From the NCBI RefSeq assembly GCF_001905845.1, contig NZ_LIVZ01000013.1:233944-297943 (forward strand): 64,000 nucleotides of DNA. Reading direction: 5' to 3'. The notes below the pieces were generated by a model, which made no database searches, was not told the DNA's origin, and saw nothing but the letters and a program-made list of their open reading frames with translations. The DNA is from Streptomyces sp. TSRI0107. GTDB lineage: Bacteria; Actinomycetota; Actinomycetes; Streptomycetales; Streptomycetaceae. Both the position numbers and the translations under genes were made by a program. This document shows, one piece after another, positions 19,601 to 27,652 of the stretch. Numbering within the stretch: position 1 is the stretch's first letter; the number at the start of each line of letters is the position of its first letter.

Positions 19601-20097
19601 TCGCCCGCTGCGTCGAGCTCCCTCTCCAGCAGGCCCCTGGCCGTCTCCAGATCGGCAGGGTCCCCGACGGCGGTGAAACGGTCGGCCAGACATCGCCCCA
19701 GGTGCGCCGCGGCCATGAGACGCGGCCAGGTGCCTTCGGTGGCTACGGCCAGCACCGAGCGGAAGAGGCCGATCGCCTCCTGGACGTCGTCGAGGTCCCC
19801 CCGTTCGGTGAACCGGGAGTGGAGGGCGACACCGAGACGGAACTCGGCGTCGGGCCGGTCGTCGCTGCCGTCGTCGAGCTCCGTCACGGCGGCGCCGAAG
19901 TGGAGCACGGTGCCGTCCAGATCACCCAGCCGCTCGCAGACCGCACCCACCATCGCGTACCACAACTGCCGTTCCAGCGGCCCGAGATCGTGCGGCGGCC
20001 CCTGCGCGGCCCTGTCCCGCACCGGACCCAGGACCTGCTCGACAAGCTCCGGTGGCGGCACCCGCAGCTCCATCAGTTCCGCCAGCGACAACGGCAC
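16627..20097 (-). CDS. Large TPR protein with C-terminal CHAT (caspase-like) peptidase domain
   Basis: About 1156 residues. Most of the protein is tetratricopeptide-like helical repeats with recurring YERFxxxGxxxDLDEAI motifs (for example LYERFLARGWMSDLDEAIEL). The last 270 residues form a CHAT domain: VAHFACHAEADPADP (catalytic His near 981-985), LVILSACATS (Cys near 1026) and GARGVVSAAWPVND. The GTG at 20097 has AGGGGGG at ideal distance; an ATG at 20172 is an upstream alternative. CHAT proteins are caspase relatives, often effectors in signalling or defence when linked to STAND NTPases. Two STAND regulators flank this operon. Confidence 0.85.
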   Translation of the reverse strand: MPLSLAELMELRVPPPELVEQVLGPVRDRAAQGPPHDLGPLERQLWYAMVGAVCERLGDLDGTVLHFGAAVTELDDGSDDRPDAEFRLGVALHSRFTERGDLDDVQEAIGLFRSVLAVATEGTWPRLMAAAHLGRCLADRFTAVGDPADLETARGLLERELDAAGEPPPPPGDGHPEELHAWISAVDLLGECLREQAELGHDEHLLAQALDRARQALDLAGDDPAFRAAPEKGLARTLLVRALWSKSVEDLDEVIRLLDPTAPLAQSESPAARSVNLGIALFERYRLRGTPDDLAHARTALERAVEGLRRGSAARAGAQLNLAVVLREAAARAADGLDLLDRAVEAAEEAAVGVQPGSPLYVAAIAAAAEARIARQTQGGGGGTAELEQACRKLEAAASHLPAGGGLLVASFRDAWGSALVRLAGLTSEPAALEQGVDLLRRALADPGGLPDRPRTAGNLAAGLYERFLARGWMSDLDEAIELWQEAVDRRHPGSPHSVTAHSGLAVALHQRYERRGTAADLDEAVERLTAAAALPAEPVEHRAVLSNLGHAHQARYEATDDPRDLARAVAAQREALARYGPEAGPEVNARIGLALALGAQAERTGSVALAEEATGHAEAARAEAGPVSRVWVSAVFVLAGLTRLRHALTGDHELLREAEELYRQGYEAARERYPAAAAEGAMEWGLWQSRLERFPQAVAAFDLAEQAVGRLVAEQGQRAAKETWLRTSRGLPAAVALAAWRSGDAAGAVSRLERTRALLLAERLRLRETAAEPAQQYPSSTDAAGTVGTDDARTEGGTVVYLVPGPDSGVAFTVAGSTVRATALDGLGSPPLAPWQDGSWNDITRLDPFAQWAWQHVLSEVVPEQGTPVTLIPVGELVHLPWQTAYAAPGAGRPPRFLLDGHAVGFAPCLRVLPAGAPARAGRYLGVAVGRGTGLRELSFAEREVRAAAGRFAESLLLVDEEATPERVLGWLRDGGGVAHFACHAEADPADPLSSALVLGGGARLAVRDLLDLRGALDLVILSACATSVAGRELPDEVVGLPGTLIGAGARGVVSAAWPVNDLAACLVMTDFVGRWADGAPPAEALRAAQTGLRDLPHGTLAKRLRVLRGPGATTAPPTPPPPAPARPFESLSDWGAFTYTGHVGTGTGRAGTSP

Positions 20098-20297
20098 TTG
20101 GCCCCCCTGCGACGTCCGCACTTCGCCCCGGCTCCGTGGCGTGATCCTACGGTAGCGGCGAGTCGTCGACATCCGGATCGGCTCGGCTCGGCGACGAGCT
20201 GAGCGCGGCCGGACAGGCGCAGGCGCGCCGCCGCGGGCGCGTCCGATTGCAGCCCATCTCCCCGGGACATGGGAGGGCGTGGACGTACACTCTCCGC
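20098..20297. promoter_or_regulatory. Divergent control region between the CHAT operon and the second SARP-STAND gene
   Basis: About 200 bases separate the two divergent starts. TACACT at 20286-20291 is placed to give a leaderless transcript starting at the GTG at 20298; no good -35 is evident. No clear operator was seen. Confidence 0.35.
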
Positions 20298-23249
20298 GTG
20301 CCATCGAAGGGGCAGTTGTCAACGGGCGTCAATCGGTTCCGATTTGCTGTGCTCGGTCCGCTTCGGGCCTGGCGCGGTGACGTGCAGGTGGACCTCGGAC
20401 CGGTTCGGCAGCAGGCGCTGCTGACGGCGCTGCTGCTGCGGCCGGGGACGACCGTCAGCCGGCAGCAGCTGCTCGACGGGGTATGGGGTCCGGAGCCGCC
20501 AGGCAGCGGTGCCAAGGTGATTCCGGTCTATGTGCACCAGCTGCGCAGACGTCTGGACCTTGAGGGAGCGAGCCCTTCCGGCTCCCTGATCCTGACCGAC
20601 CGGGGTGGCTACCGCTTCGATCCGCGCGACGTCCAGACGGACCTGGCTCGGCTGAGGGAGATCGCCGTCGAGGCGCACGCCGCGCGGGATTCCGGTGACC
20701 TGACCGCCGCGGTGAGCGCGTGGTCCACTGCTCTGGACATGTTCCACGGCGAACCCCTGGCCGGGATTCCCGGGCCGTTCGCCGAGGCCGAGCGCCTACG
20801 GCTGTCGGAATACAGGCTCGCGTTGGTGCAGGACAAGGTGGAGTGCCAGCTGCGACTTGGCCGCCACGCCGAGGTCGTCGGAGAGCTGTTCGCCCTGTCC
20901 GAGACCCATCCGCACAACGAGTCCCTGGCCGCCCTGTTGATGCGTGCCCTCTGGGCCGGCAACCGGCAGGCCGATGCGCTGTCCGTCTTCACGAAGGTGC
21001 GCCGCCGCCTGGTGGAGGAACAGGGGACGGAGCCGGGCGATGCACTGCGGCGGGTCCACGAGGCGGTGCTGCGCGCCGATGAAACCCTCCTCATCGGCAC
21101 TTCGCCGAGGACACGCCCACCGACGGACCAGGGGCCCACAGCCGTTCGCCCACGCCGGCGCGTGCGTGACGAACTGCCGGTCGACATCAGTGGTTTCACC
21201 GGACGGGACCACGAACTGGGTGTGCTCCTCGGGCCGACCGACGGACAGGCGGTGACGGTCCGTGCGGTGGACGGTATGGCCGGGGTCGGCAAGAGCGCGC
21301 TGGTGGTGCGTGCCGCGCGAGCCATGCGAGACCGGTTTCCGGACGGCTGCTTGTTCGCGGACCTCCGAGGTCACCGCGAGGGGCGGGAAGCAGCGGACCC
21401 GCAGCGTGTGCTGCGCCGACTGCTGCGGGCAGTCGGCGAGTTCGGTGAAGGCGACGACGACCGGGCAGACGACCTTGACGGCCTGGCGGCGTCATGGAGA
21501 GCGGCGACCGCGGCCCTCCGGCTGGTCCTGGTGGTCGATGACGCATCCGCCGCAGGACAGGTGCTCCCCCTGCTGCCCGCCGGTCCCGGCAGCCTCGTGC
21601 TGGTGACCAGCCGCCATCGGCTGGCCGGGCTGGACGCCGACCGAAGAATCTCGCTGGCCCCGCTCGACATGGACGAGGCGGTGGCCCTGCTGACCCACAC
21701 GGTCGGCGGTCCGAGCTCCGATCCGGAGCGTGCGGCGGTGCGCGAGCTGGCCCGTCTCTGCGACCGGCTGCCGCTGGCGCTGCGTGTCGTCGGGGCTCGG
21801 ATGCAGAGCCGTCCGGTCTGGGCCTTGCAGCGCATGGCGGCCCGGTTGGCCGACGACGAACACCGCCTCGGTGAGCTCGCCGTTGACGGCCGCAGCGTGG
21901 AGGGGGCCTTCCGGGTCTCCTACGAGCAGCTTCCGGAGGCGGAGCGACGGGCGTTCCGCGTGCTGGGCCTCTCGCCGACCGTGGAGTTCGACCGGCTGGC
22001 AGTGGCCGCCATGCTGGGCATCACGCCGTCCGACGCCGAGCGGGTCCTGGAAAGTCTGGTCGAGGCGAGCCTCGTCCAGCAGGCCGTCACGGGCCGCTAC
22101 CGCCTGCACGACCTGGTCGCGGTCTACGCCCGGCGCGTCGCCGCCGCGTACCCCGCGGAAGTCGCGGCGGCCCGGACCGGTGTGTTCCGGCTTTACGTGG
22201 TCGCCGCCCGCCGCGCGAGCGACTGGGGCCCCTTCGCCTTCCCGACCGGCCCGCAAGCGGACACCGCGCCTTTCGCCGACTGGGAGGAGGCGTCGGCGTG
22301 GCTGGACGCGGTGGGCGGCGAACTGGTCGACGTGGTCGCCCAAGCGGCAGCCGTGGGCCACGTGGACGACGCCGGCCGGCTCGCCGAGGGACTGTGTGAC
22401 TACCTCACCCGGCAAGGCCGGTACCACGAGTGCCGGGCCGCCGCCGAGACCGTGCTGCCGCTCACGGACCAGGCTGCCGACCGGCGAATGCCCTCCGCAC
22501 TGCGCACCTGCCTGGGCATCGCGTACGGGCTTCAGGGCCACTACGAGCAGGCGCGCCGCCGGCTGAGTGATGCCTTGGAGATCAGCCGCCGAACCGGAGA
22601 TGTGATCGAGCAGGCCCGGGCTCTGGGCTCCCTCGGGATTTTCGCGAACGCGGCGGGGGAACCGGCCGAGGCCGCCGTGCTCCTGTCCGAATCCGCGGGC
22701 CTCGCTCAGGGTGCGGAGGACGACTGGTTCATGATGATGTACCTGGCCAACGTCGGCGCCATCCACCATCAGGTGGGACGGCACGAGAGGGCGCAGGAGT
22801 GCTATGAGGCGTCGGTACGGCTAGCCGAGAGGATCGGCAGGCCCAGGATTCTGAGCAAGACGCTCTTCCGCATGGGGACGCTCCAACTCGACCGCGGCCG
22901 GTACCCGGAGGCTGCCGACGCGCTGAGCAGGGCCGCCGGACTCGCCGAGCGCGTGGGTGACATCCCGCTGTACGCCGCGGTCCTCGGCAGGCTCGCCACC
23001 GCCGAGGAGTGCCTGGGCAACGCGGCCGCGGCGGCGGAGTTCCACTCCCGGGCACTCACGGCGGTCGGCGAGCGGCCCGGCGCCAGGCTGAAGGCCGAGA
23101 TCCGCAACCGGTTGGGCTGGCACCAGGCCGAGACGGAAGACATCGTGCAGGCACGCGACCGGTTCGAGCGGGCCGTCGCCAGCTCCCGTTCCCGTTCCCG
23201 CTCCCGTTCCGCATCCGCTTCCGCATCCGCATCCGGAGAGTCCGCGTAG
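20298..23249 (+). CDS. AfsR/SARP-type STAND regulator with TPR region and Ser/Arg-Ser/Ala tail
   Basis: About 983 residues with SARP DNA-binding domain (FAVLGPLRAWRGDVQVDLG onward), activation domain, NB-ARC NTPase (Walker A MAGVGKSALVV near 325-335; Walker B LVLVVDDAS; LPLALRVVGARM) and TPR repeats. It is of the same class as the 12222 gene but not closely similar. The GTG at 20298 is preferred, and a leaderless transcript from TACACT is possible; an ATG further upstream is also open. It is divergent from the CHAT gene by 200 bases. The C-terminus ends in an unusual repeat of Ser-Arg then Ser-Ala dipeptides encoded by hexanucleotide repeats. Confidence 0.87.
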   Translation: MPSKGQLSTGVNRFRFAVLGPLRAWRGDVQVDLGPVRQQALLTALLLRPGTTVSRQQLLDGVWGPEPPGSGAKVIPVYVHQLRRRLDLEGASPSGSLILTDRGGYRFDPRDVQTDLARLREIAVEAHAARDSGDLTAAVSAWSTALDMFHGEPLAGIPGPFAEAERLRLSEYRLALVQDKVECQLRLGRHAEVVGELFALSETHPHNESLAALLMRALWAGNRQADALSVFTKVRRRLVEEQGTEPGDALRRVHEAVLRADETLLIGTSPRTRPPTDQGPTAVRPRRRVRDELPVDISGFTGRDHELGVLLGPTDGQAVTVRAVDGMAGVGKSALVVRAARAMRDRFPDGCLFADLRGHREGREAADPQRVLRRLLRAVGEFGEGDDDRADDLDGLAASWRAATAALRLVLVVDDASAAGQVLPLLPAGPGSLVLVTSRHRLAGLDADRRISLAPLDMDEAVALLTHTVGGPSSDPERAAVRELARLCDRLPLALRVVGARMQSRPVWALQRMAARLADDEHRLGELAVDGRSVEGAFRVSYEQLPEAERRAFRVLGLSPTVEFDRLAVAAMLGITPSDAERVLESLVEASLVQQAVTGRYRLHDLVAVYARRVAAAYPAEVAAARTGVFRLYVVAARRASDWGPFAFPTGPQADTAPFADWEEASAWLDAVGGELVDVVAQAAAVGHVDDAGRLAEGLCDYLTRQGRYHECRAAAETVLPLTDQAADRRMPSALRTCLGIAYGLQGHYEQARRRLSDALEISRRTGDVIEQARALGSLGIFANAAGEPAEAAVLLSESAGLAQGAEDDWFMMMYLANVGAIHHQVGRHERAQECYEASVRLAERIGRPRILSKTLFRMGTLQLDRGRYPEAADALSRAAGLAERVGDIPLYAAVLGRLATAEECLGNAAAAAEFHSRALTAVGERPGARLKAEIRNRLGWHQAETEDIVQARDRFERAVASSRSRSRSRSASASASASGESA
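23181..23237 (+). repeat. Hexanucleotide repeat encoding an SR/SA dipeptide tail
   Basis: Repeats of TCCCGT/TCCCGC followed by TCCGCA/TCCGCT units at the 3' end of the SARP-STAND gene. The units stay in frame, so slippage by one unit would only change tail length by two residues. Confidence 0.85.
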
Positions 23250-23548
23250 ACAGGCGGACGTGCGCCGCTGCGGTGGTCGGCTCCTCCCGGGACCGCCGTA
23301 TCCGACCGCCGAACCAGGATTTCATCCTCTTTTGAACGCCCCTCGCCAGGATGAACACATCTCCAGAGCGACCCGCAACGAAGAGGACCGGCATGGGGCT
23401 GCTACACGCGTGGAATCGATCGGCTGGGGGTGTGTCAGCGTGCAGCCGTTCCTCGCGTCGGTGCACATCGCTTTCATCCGGAGCGCGTGAGGACGGCGAC
23501 GCCCATACCCGCATCCGTACGAACAGTGGAAAGTGAGGGAGTGGAACG

Positions 23549-23797
23549 ATGGACACACGAAACCCCGGCGCGCCCTGGGGCACCACCCGCATGGCTCCGT
23601 ACGCCGAGACCGGCGCGGCTCCCCTGCGCATCCCGGTGATCGACCCGGAAACCCAGATCACCGGCTTCGTCGACGAACACGGCCGTACGACCGAACTGCA
23701 CAACCACCACACCGGCAGCAGCACGTCGAGCTCCACGAGTACGGGCTACGCCGACAGCTACGACTCCGACGACTCGTCGGACTCCGACCACGACTGA
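23549..23797 (+). CDS. tgmA: ATP-grasp-modified RiPP precursor candidate
   Basis: 82 residues. The N-terminal PWGTTRMAPYAE and the DPETQITGFVDEHG segment match the conserved leader pattern of the actinobacterial ATP-grasp-modified peptide family (tgmA type). The C-terminal part is rich in hydroxy residues (HHTGSSTSSSTSTGY) and then in Asp/Ser (YDSDDSSDSDHD), as expected if carboxylates are joined to hydroxyls to give ester links. GGAG lies eight bases before the ATG. Its stop overlaps the maturase start by one base (TGATG). The product's structure is not known. Confidence 0.85.
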   Translation: MDTRNPGAPWGTTRMAPYAETGAAPLRIPVIDPETQITGFVDEHGRTTELHNHHTGSSTSSSTSTGYADSYDSDDSSDSDHD

Positions 23798-24765
23798 TGA
23801 CGGCAGGACCGAGCGGGTCGGTGCTGGTGCTGACCAACCCTCATGACGTGACAACCGACGTGGTACTGCGGATCCTCGCGGAGCGCCAGGTCCCGGTGGT
23901 CCGTCTCGACCCCGGCACCGACCTGCACGCAGGCGCCTCGCTGACCGCTGCGTACCGCACGGGCGATCAGCGTGGCACCCTGCGCACGCCGAGCCGCGAG
24001 CTCGACCTCACCGAAGTGCGCTCCGTGTGGACACGTCGTCCGTCACCCTTCGACGGCCCGCCCGAACTGGACGGGCAAGAGCGCCGGTTCGCGGCCTCGC
24101 AATCCCGATGGGGCGTCGGCGGCATCCTCGCGTCGCTCCCCGGAGCCCACTACGTCAACCACCCATGGAGCAACCGGGCGGCGGAGCACAAGCCGGCCCA
24201 ACTCGCCGCCGCACAGCGCAGTGGTCTATCGGTCCCCAGTACGCTGATCACCAGCGACCTCGAGCAGGCACGGACCTTCGCCTCAGAGCAGACCGGCGGA
24301 GTGGTCTACAAGCCGCTCTGGAACACCCCCTACGCGATTGACGGCCAAGCACAGCAGGTGTGGGTACGCGAGGTGCTCCCGCACGAGATAACCGCCACGG
24401 TGGCCCTCTGCCCGCACCTGTTCCAAGCCAAGGTGGCGAAGGCGTTCGACGTACGTGTCACGGCTGTCGGCAACCGGCTGTTCGCGGTCCGGATAGACAG
24501 TCCCGATCTCGACTGGCGGCAACGGCAATCCCTGATGGAGTGCACACCGATCGCCGTCCCCGACCGGGTCGGGCGTTCGGTGTCCGCCTACCTCGGCATC
24601 TTCCGACTCGCCTTCGGCGCGTTCGACTTCGCCGTCACGCCGGCCGGCGACTGGTACTTCCTCGAGTGCAATCCCAACGGACAGTGGGCCTGGCAACCCG
24701 AACCGGTCACCGACGCGATCGCCCATGCCATCGCCGACCAACTTCAGAAGGGCGCCGACGAGTGA
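23797..24765 (+). CDS. tgmB: ATP-grasp ribosomal peptide maturase
   Basis: 322 residues of the ATP-grasp family that modifies tgmA-type precursors, forming ester or amide cross-links using ATP. Visible features are SVWTRRPSPF with YVNHPWSNRAAEHKPAQL in the N-terminal half, GGVVYKPLWN (ATP-grasp lysine), VRVTAVGNRLFAVRIDSPD, and the metal-binding end WYFLECNPNGQWAW. It is translationally coupled to the precursor. The methyltransferase that often completes such clusters (tgmC) is not found next to it. Confidence 0.9.
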   Translation: MTAGPSGSVLVLTNPHDVTTDVVLRILAERQVPVVRLDPGTDLHAGASLTAAYRTGDQRGTLRTPSRELDLTEVRSVWTRRPSPFDGPPELDGQERRFAASQSRWGVGGILASLPGAHYVNHPWSNRAAEHKPAQLAAAQRSGLSVPSTLITSDLEQARTFASEQTGGVVYKPLWNTPYAIDGQAQQVWVREVLPHEITATVALCPHLFQAKVAKAFDVRVTAVGNRLFAVRIDSPDLDWRQRQSLMECTPIAVPDRVGRSVSAYLGIFRLAFGAFDFAVTPAGDWYFLECNPNGQWAWQPEPVTDAIAHAIADQLQKGADE

Positions 24766-24937
24766 GCGGGCCCGCCCCCGGTCAAGCGGAGCCGAGAGCT
24801 CGGGGGAGCGGTGAGGGACGGGGAGACAACTGACCCCGAACCGCGGCAGTTGCCACACAAACAAGCGACCCAAGAACCCTGGACCGCGTCCGCGAGATCG
24901 CGGCTGCCGTGCTCCACTCCGGCGACGGCGGGCAGCA

Positions 24938-25603
24938 GTGACTGCCGCAGACTCCGTATCGCCGATCCCGGTCGCGCCCGCCGGCCTGAGTCGCAGAGCC
25001 CAGAGGTTCGTCGAGATGGACGGCATCCGTGTCGGCCGGCAGGACATCCGCCGACACCGCGATACGTGGATCGGGCAGGGCATCCCCGCTGCGGCGACCG
25101 ACCGGGCCGTCGCCTTCCAGGACCGCTGGGGCGGCCTCGCCCTGCCGCCGGCCCCGTTCTACGAAGGCGGCCCACGCATCCTGGACGCCGACTGTCCCGA
25201 AGGGTCGCAAGCACAGGGGTGGTCGTATCCGGCGGGGAGCGGCCGGGTCTCCATGGCCTACGGATTCATGATCGGCCCCGACGGGGCGTTCGGGATCGAC
25301 GCCTACCGCTGGACGCCCCTGCATGCCGGCACAGAAGGGTGGGTGGAGTCCTTGGCGCTCGCCGCCCATGCCCGTCGCTGGGCCAAGACCGTCACAAGGA
25401 TCACGGGCAAGGCCGTCGAGGCATTGGACCTCAAGGGCTACGAGCCGGTGTCCGAAGTGCAGGGGGTGACCGACAGTTGGTGGCGGGGCAAGGACTCGCT
25501 CATCGCCCTGTACAGAGGCGAGGCCGTGGCCCTTGACGCACCACGATGCCTTGAGGCTCACATCTACGGCGGTCTCGACGAGTGGGGTCTGCACGGCGGC
25601 TGA
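24938..25603 (+). CDS. Hypothetical protein, weakly SUKH/Smi1-like
   Basis: 221 residues beginning at a GTG; an ATG at 25016 is an alternative. The central region AFQDRWGGLALPP followed by a Gly- and aromatic-rich stretch, then YGFMIGPDGAFGI and TEGWVESLALAAHARRW, recalls SUKH/SMI1-type immunity proteins, but the match is by eye and weak. It follows tgmB by about 170 bases and may be unrelated to it. No signal peptide or membrane segment is present. Confidence 0.6.
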   Translation: MTAADSVSPIPVAPAGLSRRAQRFVEMDGIRVGRQDIRRHRDTWIGQGIPAAATDRAVAFQDRWGGLALPPAPFYEGGPRILDADCPEGSQAQGWSYPAGSGRVSMAYGFMIGPDGAFGIDAYRWTPLHAGTEGWVESLALAAHARRWAKTVTRITGKAVEALDLKGYEPVSEVQGVTDSWWRGKDSLIALYRGEAVALDAPRCLEAHIYGGLDEWGLHGG

Positions 25604-25899
25604 CTGTCGGGCGGACCCGCCGGATCTACTTGGCCGTGAGGGCCAACCACCACGCTCGCCGATCCGTAATGCGCCGAGCAGGTCGGGCAGGGGCAGCGCC
25701 GCCCCGTCGACGCCGGGGATCCGGGCAGCGACATACCTATGCGCCCGCAGGGTAGAGGGCACCGCGTTAGCAGCGTCGTACGCGCGTTCGTATGCCGGTG
25801 CTGTGGTGCTGTCGGGAGCCCGACCGCCACGATGTGGCAGGGGTGACCTTGGTGGCCGATAGTGAAGGAAAGGGCTTCTGTCGTTCGTTCGGAGCAGCC

Positions 25900-26040
25900 A
25901 TGGACCGCTATCCCCCGACCGCCGATCACGGCCGCGTCGGCGATCCGCAGACGGCGTTCACACATCTGACCCAGATCATGGCTGCCACCACCCTCCACGA
26001 CGCCCGCTACGACGCCCTCGACGCAGAGAACTGGCGCTGA
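25900..26040 (+). pseudogene. GH15 glucoamylase/trehalase-like relic with an internal deletion
   Basis: The 46-residue frame begins MDRYPPTADHGRVGDPQTA, essentially the standard N-terminus of actinobacterial GH15 (glucoamylase/trehalase-like) proteins. It then jumps to FTHLTQIMAATTLHDA, which resembles those proteins' C-terminal QAFTHLALINAA region. About 550 residues between are missing, consistent with one in-frame deletion that fused start and end. No catalytic part remains. The stop lies three bases before the next gene. Confidence 0.65.
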
Positions 26041-26043
26041 CCC

Positions 26044-26994
26044 ATGGCGGCGCACGCGCGTACGACGGCACAACCTCGGCTGACCGCCGACGAGTTCGGC
26101 TCGCTGTACCGGCGCATGAGGTCGCGGTCGTCCTGGGCCGAGGGTGAACGGGGTGCGCTGGTCGCGCTCACGCCGGACCGCGTGCGGGACGCGGCCCGCG
26201 AGGTGCGCACGGGCCGGACGGTCACGCTGTCCGCCCCGGTGGAGACCTCGCCGGCGCCCGACGATCCGGAGCCCGCGACCCACCGGATGACACAGTGGCC
26301 CGGACGGTCCGCCGACCACGCGAGCGGACTCGACTTCGCCATGGACAGCTTCGCCATGAACGTGCACGGGGACGCAGACAGCCACATCGACGCCCTGTGT
26401 CACGTCATCTACGACGGGACCCTGCACGGGGGCATCCCCGCGAGCACCGTCACCGAGGACGGCGCCGAGGCGCTGGGGATCGAGACGGCCCGCGACGGCA
26501 TCGTGGGGCGCGGCGTGCTGCTGGACGTCCCACGGTCGCGTGGGGTGCCGTGGCTCGAACCGGGCGATCACGTGAGCGCCGACGACCTGGCCGCGGCCGA
26601 GGACGCCCAGGACGTCCGAGTGGGCGAGGGCGACCTGCTGTGCGTTCGCGTCGGCCACCGCCGGCGACGTGCCGAGCTGGGTGCCTGGCGGGTGGCGGAA
26701 GCCCGTGCGGGTCTGCATCCGACCGCCCTGGAGTTCCTCGCGGACCGACGGGTCGCCGTGCTCGGCGGCGACGGGAACAACGACACCGCCCCCAGCTGCG
26801 TCGACGGCGTCGACTTCCCCGTACATGTGCTGGCGATCCACGCCATGGGACTGCACCTCCTGGACTATCTGCAGTTCGAGGACCTGGCGCGGGTCTGTGA
26901 GGAGGAGGGGCGGTGGTCGTTCCTCTGTGTCATCGCCCCCCTGCGGCTGCCGCACGCCACCGGGTCACCGGTCAACCCGATCGCCGTCCTGTGA
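26044..26994 (+). CDS. Cyclase family protein (kynurenine formamidase-like metal hydrolase)
   Basis: 316 residues of the cyclase/formamidase superfamily. NVHGDADSHIDALCHVIYDG (about residues 110-129) corresponds to the metal-binding HxGTHxD-type motif in a variant form (DSHIDALCH). FPVHVLAIHAMGLHLLDYL near 260 is the second conserved block. The ATG lies three bases after the GH15 relic, and the next gene begins eight bases after the stop. Likely a hydrolase of an amide or lactone; given neighbours that oxidise sugars, a lactone substrate is possible but unproven. Confidence 0.8.
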   Translation: MAAHARTTAQPRLTADEFGSLYRRMRSRSSWAEGERGALVALTPDRVRDAAREVRTGRTVTLSAPVETSPAPDDPEPATHRMTQWPGRSADHASGLDFAMDSFAMNVHGDADSHIDALCHVIYDGTLHGGIPASTVTEDGAEALGIETARDGIVGRGVLLDVPRSRGVPWLEPGDHVSADDLAAAEDAQDVRVGEGDLLCVRVGHRRRRAELGAWRVAEARAGLHPTALEFLADRRVAVLGGDGNNDTAPSCVDGVDFPVHVLAIHAMGLHLLDYLQFEDLARVCEEEGRWSFLCVIAPLRLPHATGSPVNPIAVL

Positions 26995-27001
26995 GATCGC
27001 C

Positions 27002-27652
27002 GTGCGAGCAGCGTCCGGCGTCCCGGTGGTGATCGTGGTCATGGGTGTCTCGGGAGCGGGGAAGACCACCGTCGGCAAGCTGCTCGCGCAGCGACTGGGG
27101 CTTCCGTACCTGGAGGCGGACGACCTGCACCCGGCCGCGAACCGCGCCAAGATGGCGTCGGGACATGCCCTCACCGACGAGGACCGCGAACCGTGGCTGA
27201 GGGCGCTCGCCGACTGGATCAGGCAGGTGACGGACTCGGGCCGGGGCGGAGTCATGGCGTGCTCGGCCCTCAAGCGCGAGTACCGGGACCTGCTCCGCCA
27301 GGCCGGGGCGGGCGTATGGTTCCTGCACCTGGAGCTCGATCCCGCGTCCGCCGCCGAGCGGGTGGACCGACGCGCAGGTCATTTCATGCCGCCTGGTCTG
27401 GAGGGCTCCCAGTACGCGACTCTCGAGCCGCTGCGTCCGGACGAGCCGGGGATGACCGTCGACGCGACGGCGGACCCGCGGTCGATCGTCGACGAGGCCG
27501 CCCGGGCCGTCCCGGGAAGCGGAACGAACAGGTCTGTGCCGGGCTTGGACCGGGCCGTCGATACGGGGGGCCACGAGAACCTTCGAACCGAGTGTACGAA
27601 CATGCCAACCGTCCGGCGGGGGGAACTCAGAACGGGTACTGCTCATGGCTGA
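27002..27652 (+). CDS. gntK: Gluconokinase
   Basis: 216 residues. The P-loop GVSGAGKT (15-22), LEADDLHPAANRAKMASG and LTDEDREPWLRAL are diagnostic of GntK-type gluconate kinases, which convert D-gluconate to 6-phosphogluconate. The body ends near residue 165; the remaining 50 residues are unlike the family and may be an extension read into the next gene, whose start overlaps the end by eight bases. The GTG at 27002 is preferred; GTG 27026 is also possible. It stands with two sugar-oxidising enzymes. Confidence 0.88.
   Translation: MRAASGVPVVIVVMGVSGAGKTTVGKLLAQRLGLPYLEADDLHPAANRAKMASGHALTDEDREPWLRALADWIRQVTDSGRGGVMACSALKREYRDLLRQAGAGVWFLHLELDPASAAERVDRRAGHFMPPGLEGSQYATLEPLRPDEPGMTVDATADPRSIVDEAARAVPGSGTNRSVPGLDRAVDTGGHENLRTECTNMPTVRRGELRTGTAHG

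Noticed and set aside
18139..20202. A 687-residue plus-strand frame opposite the CHAT gene
   Set aside because: Antisense shadow: Arg/Gly/Gln-rich sequence without domains, while the minus strand has clear TPR and CHAT motifs.
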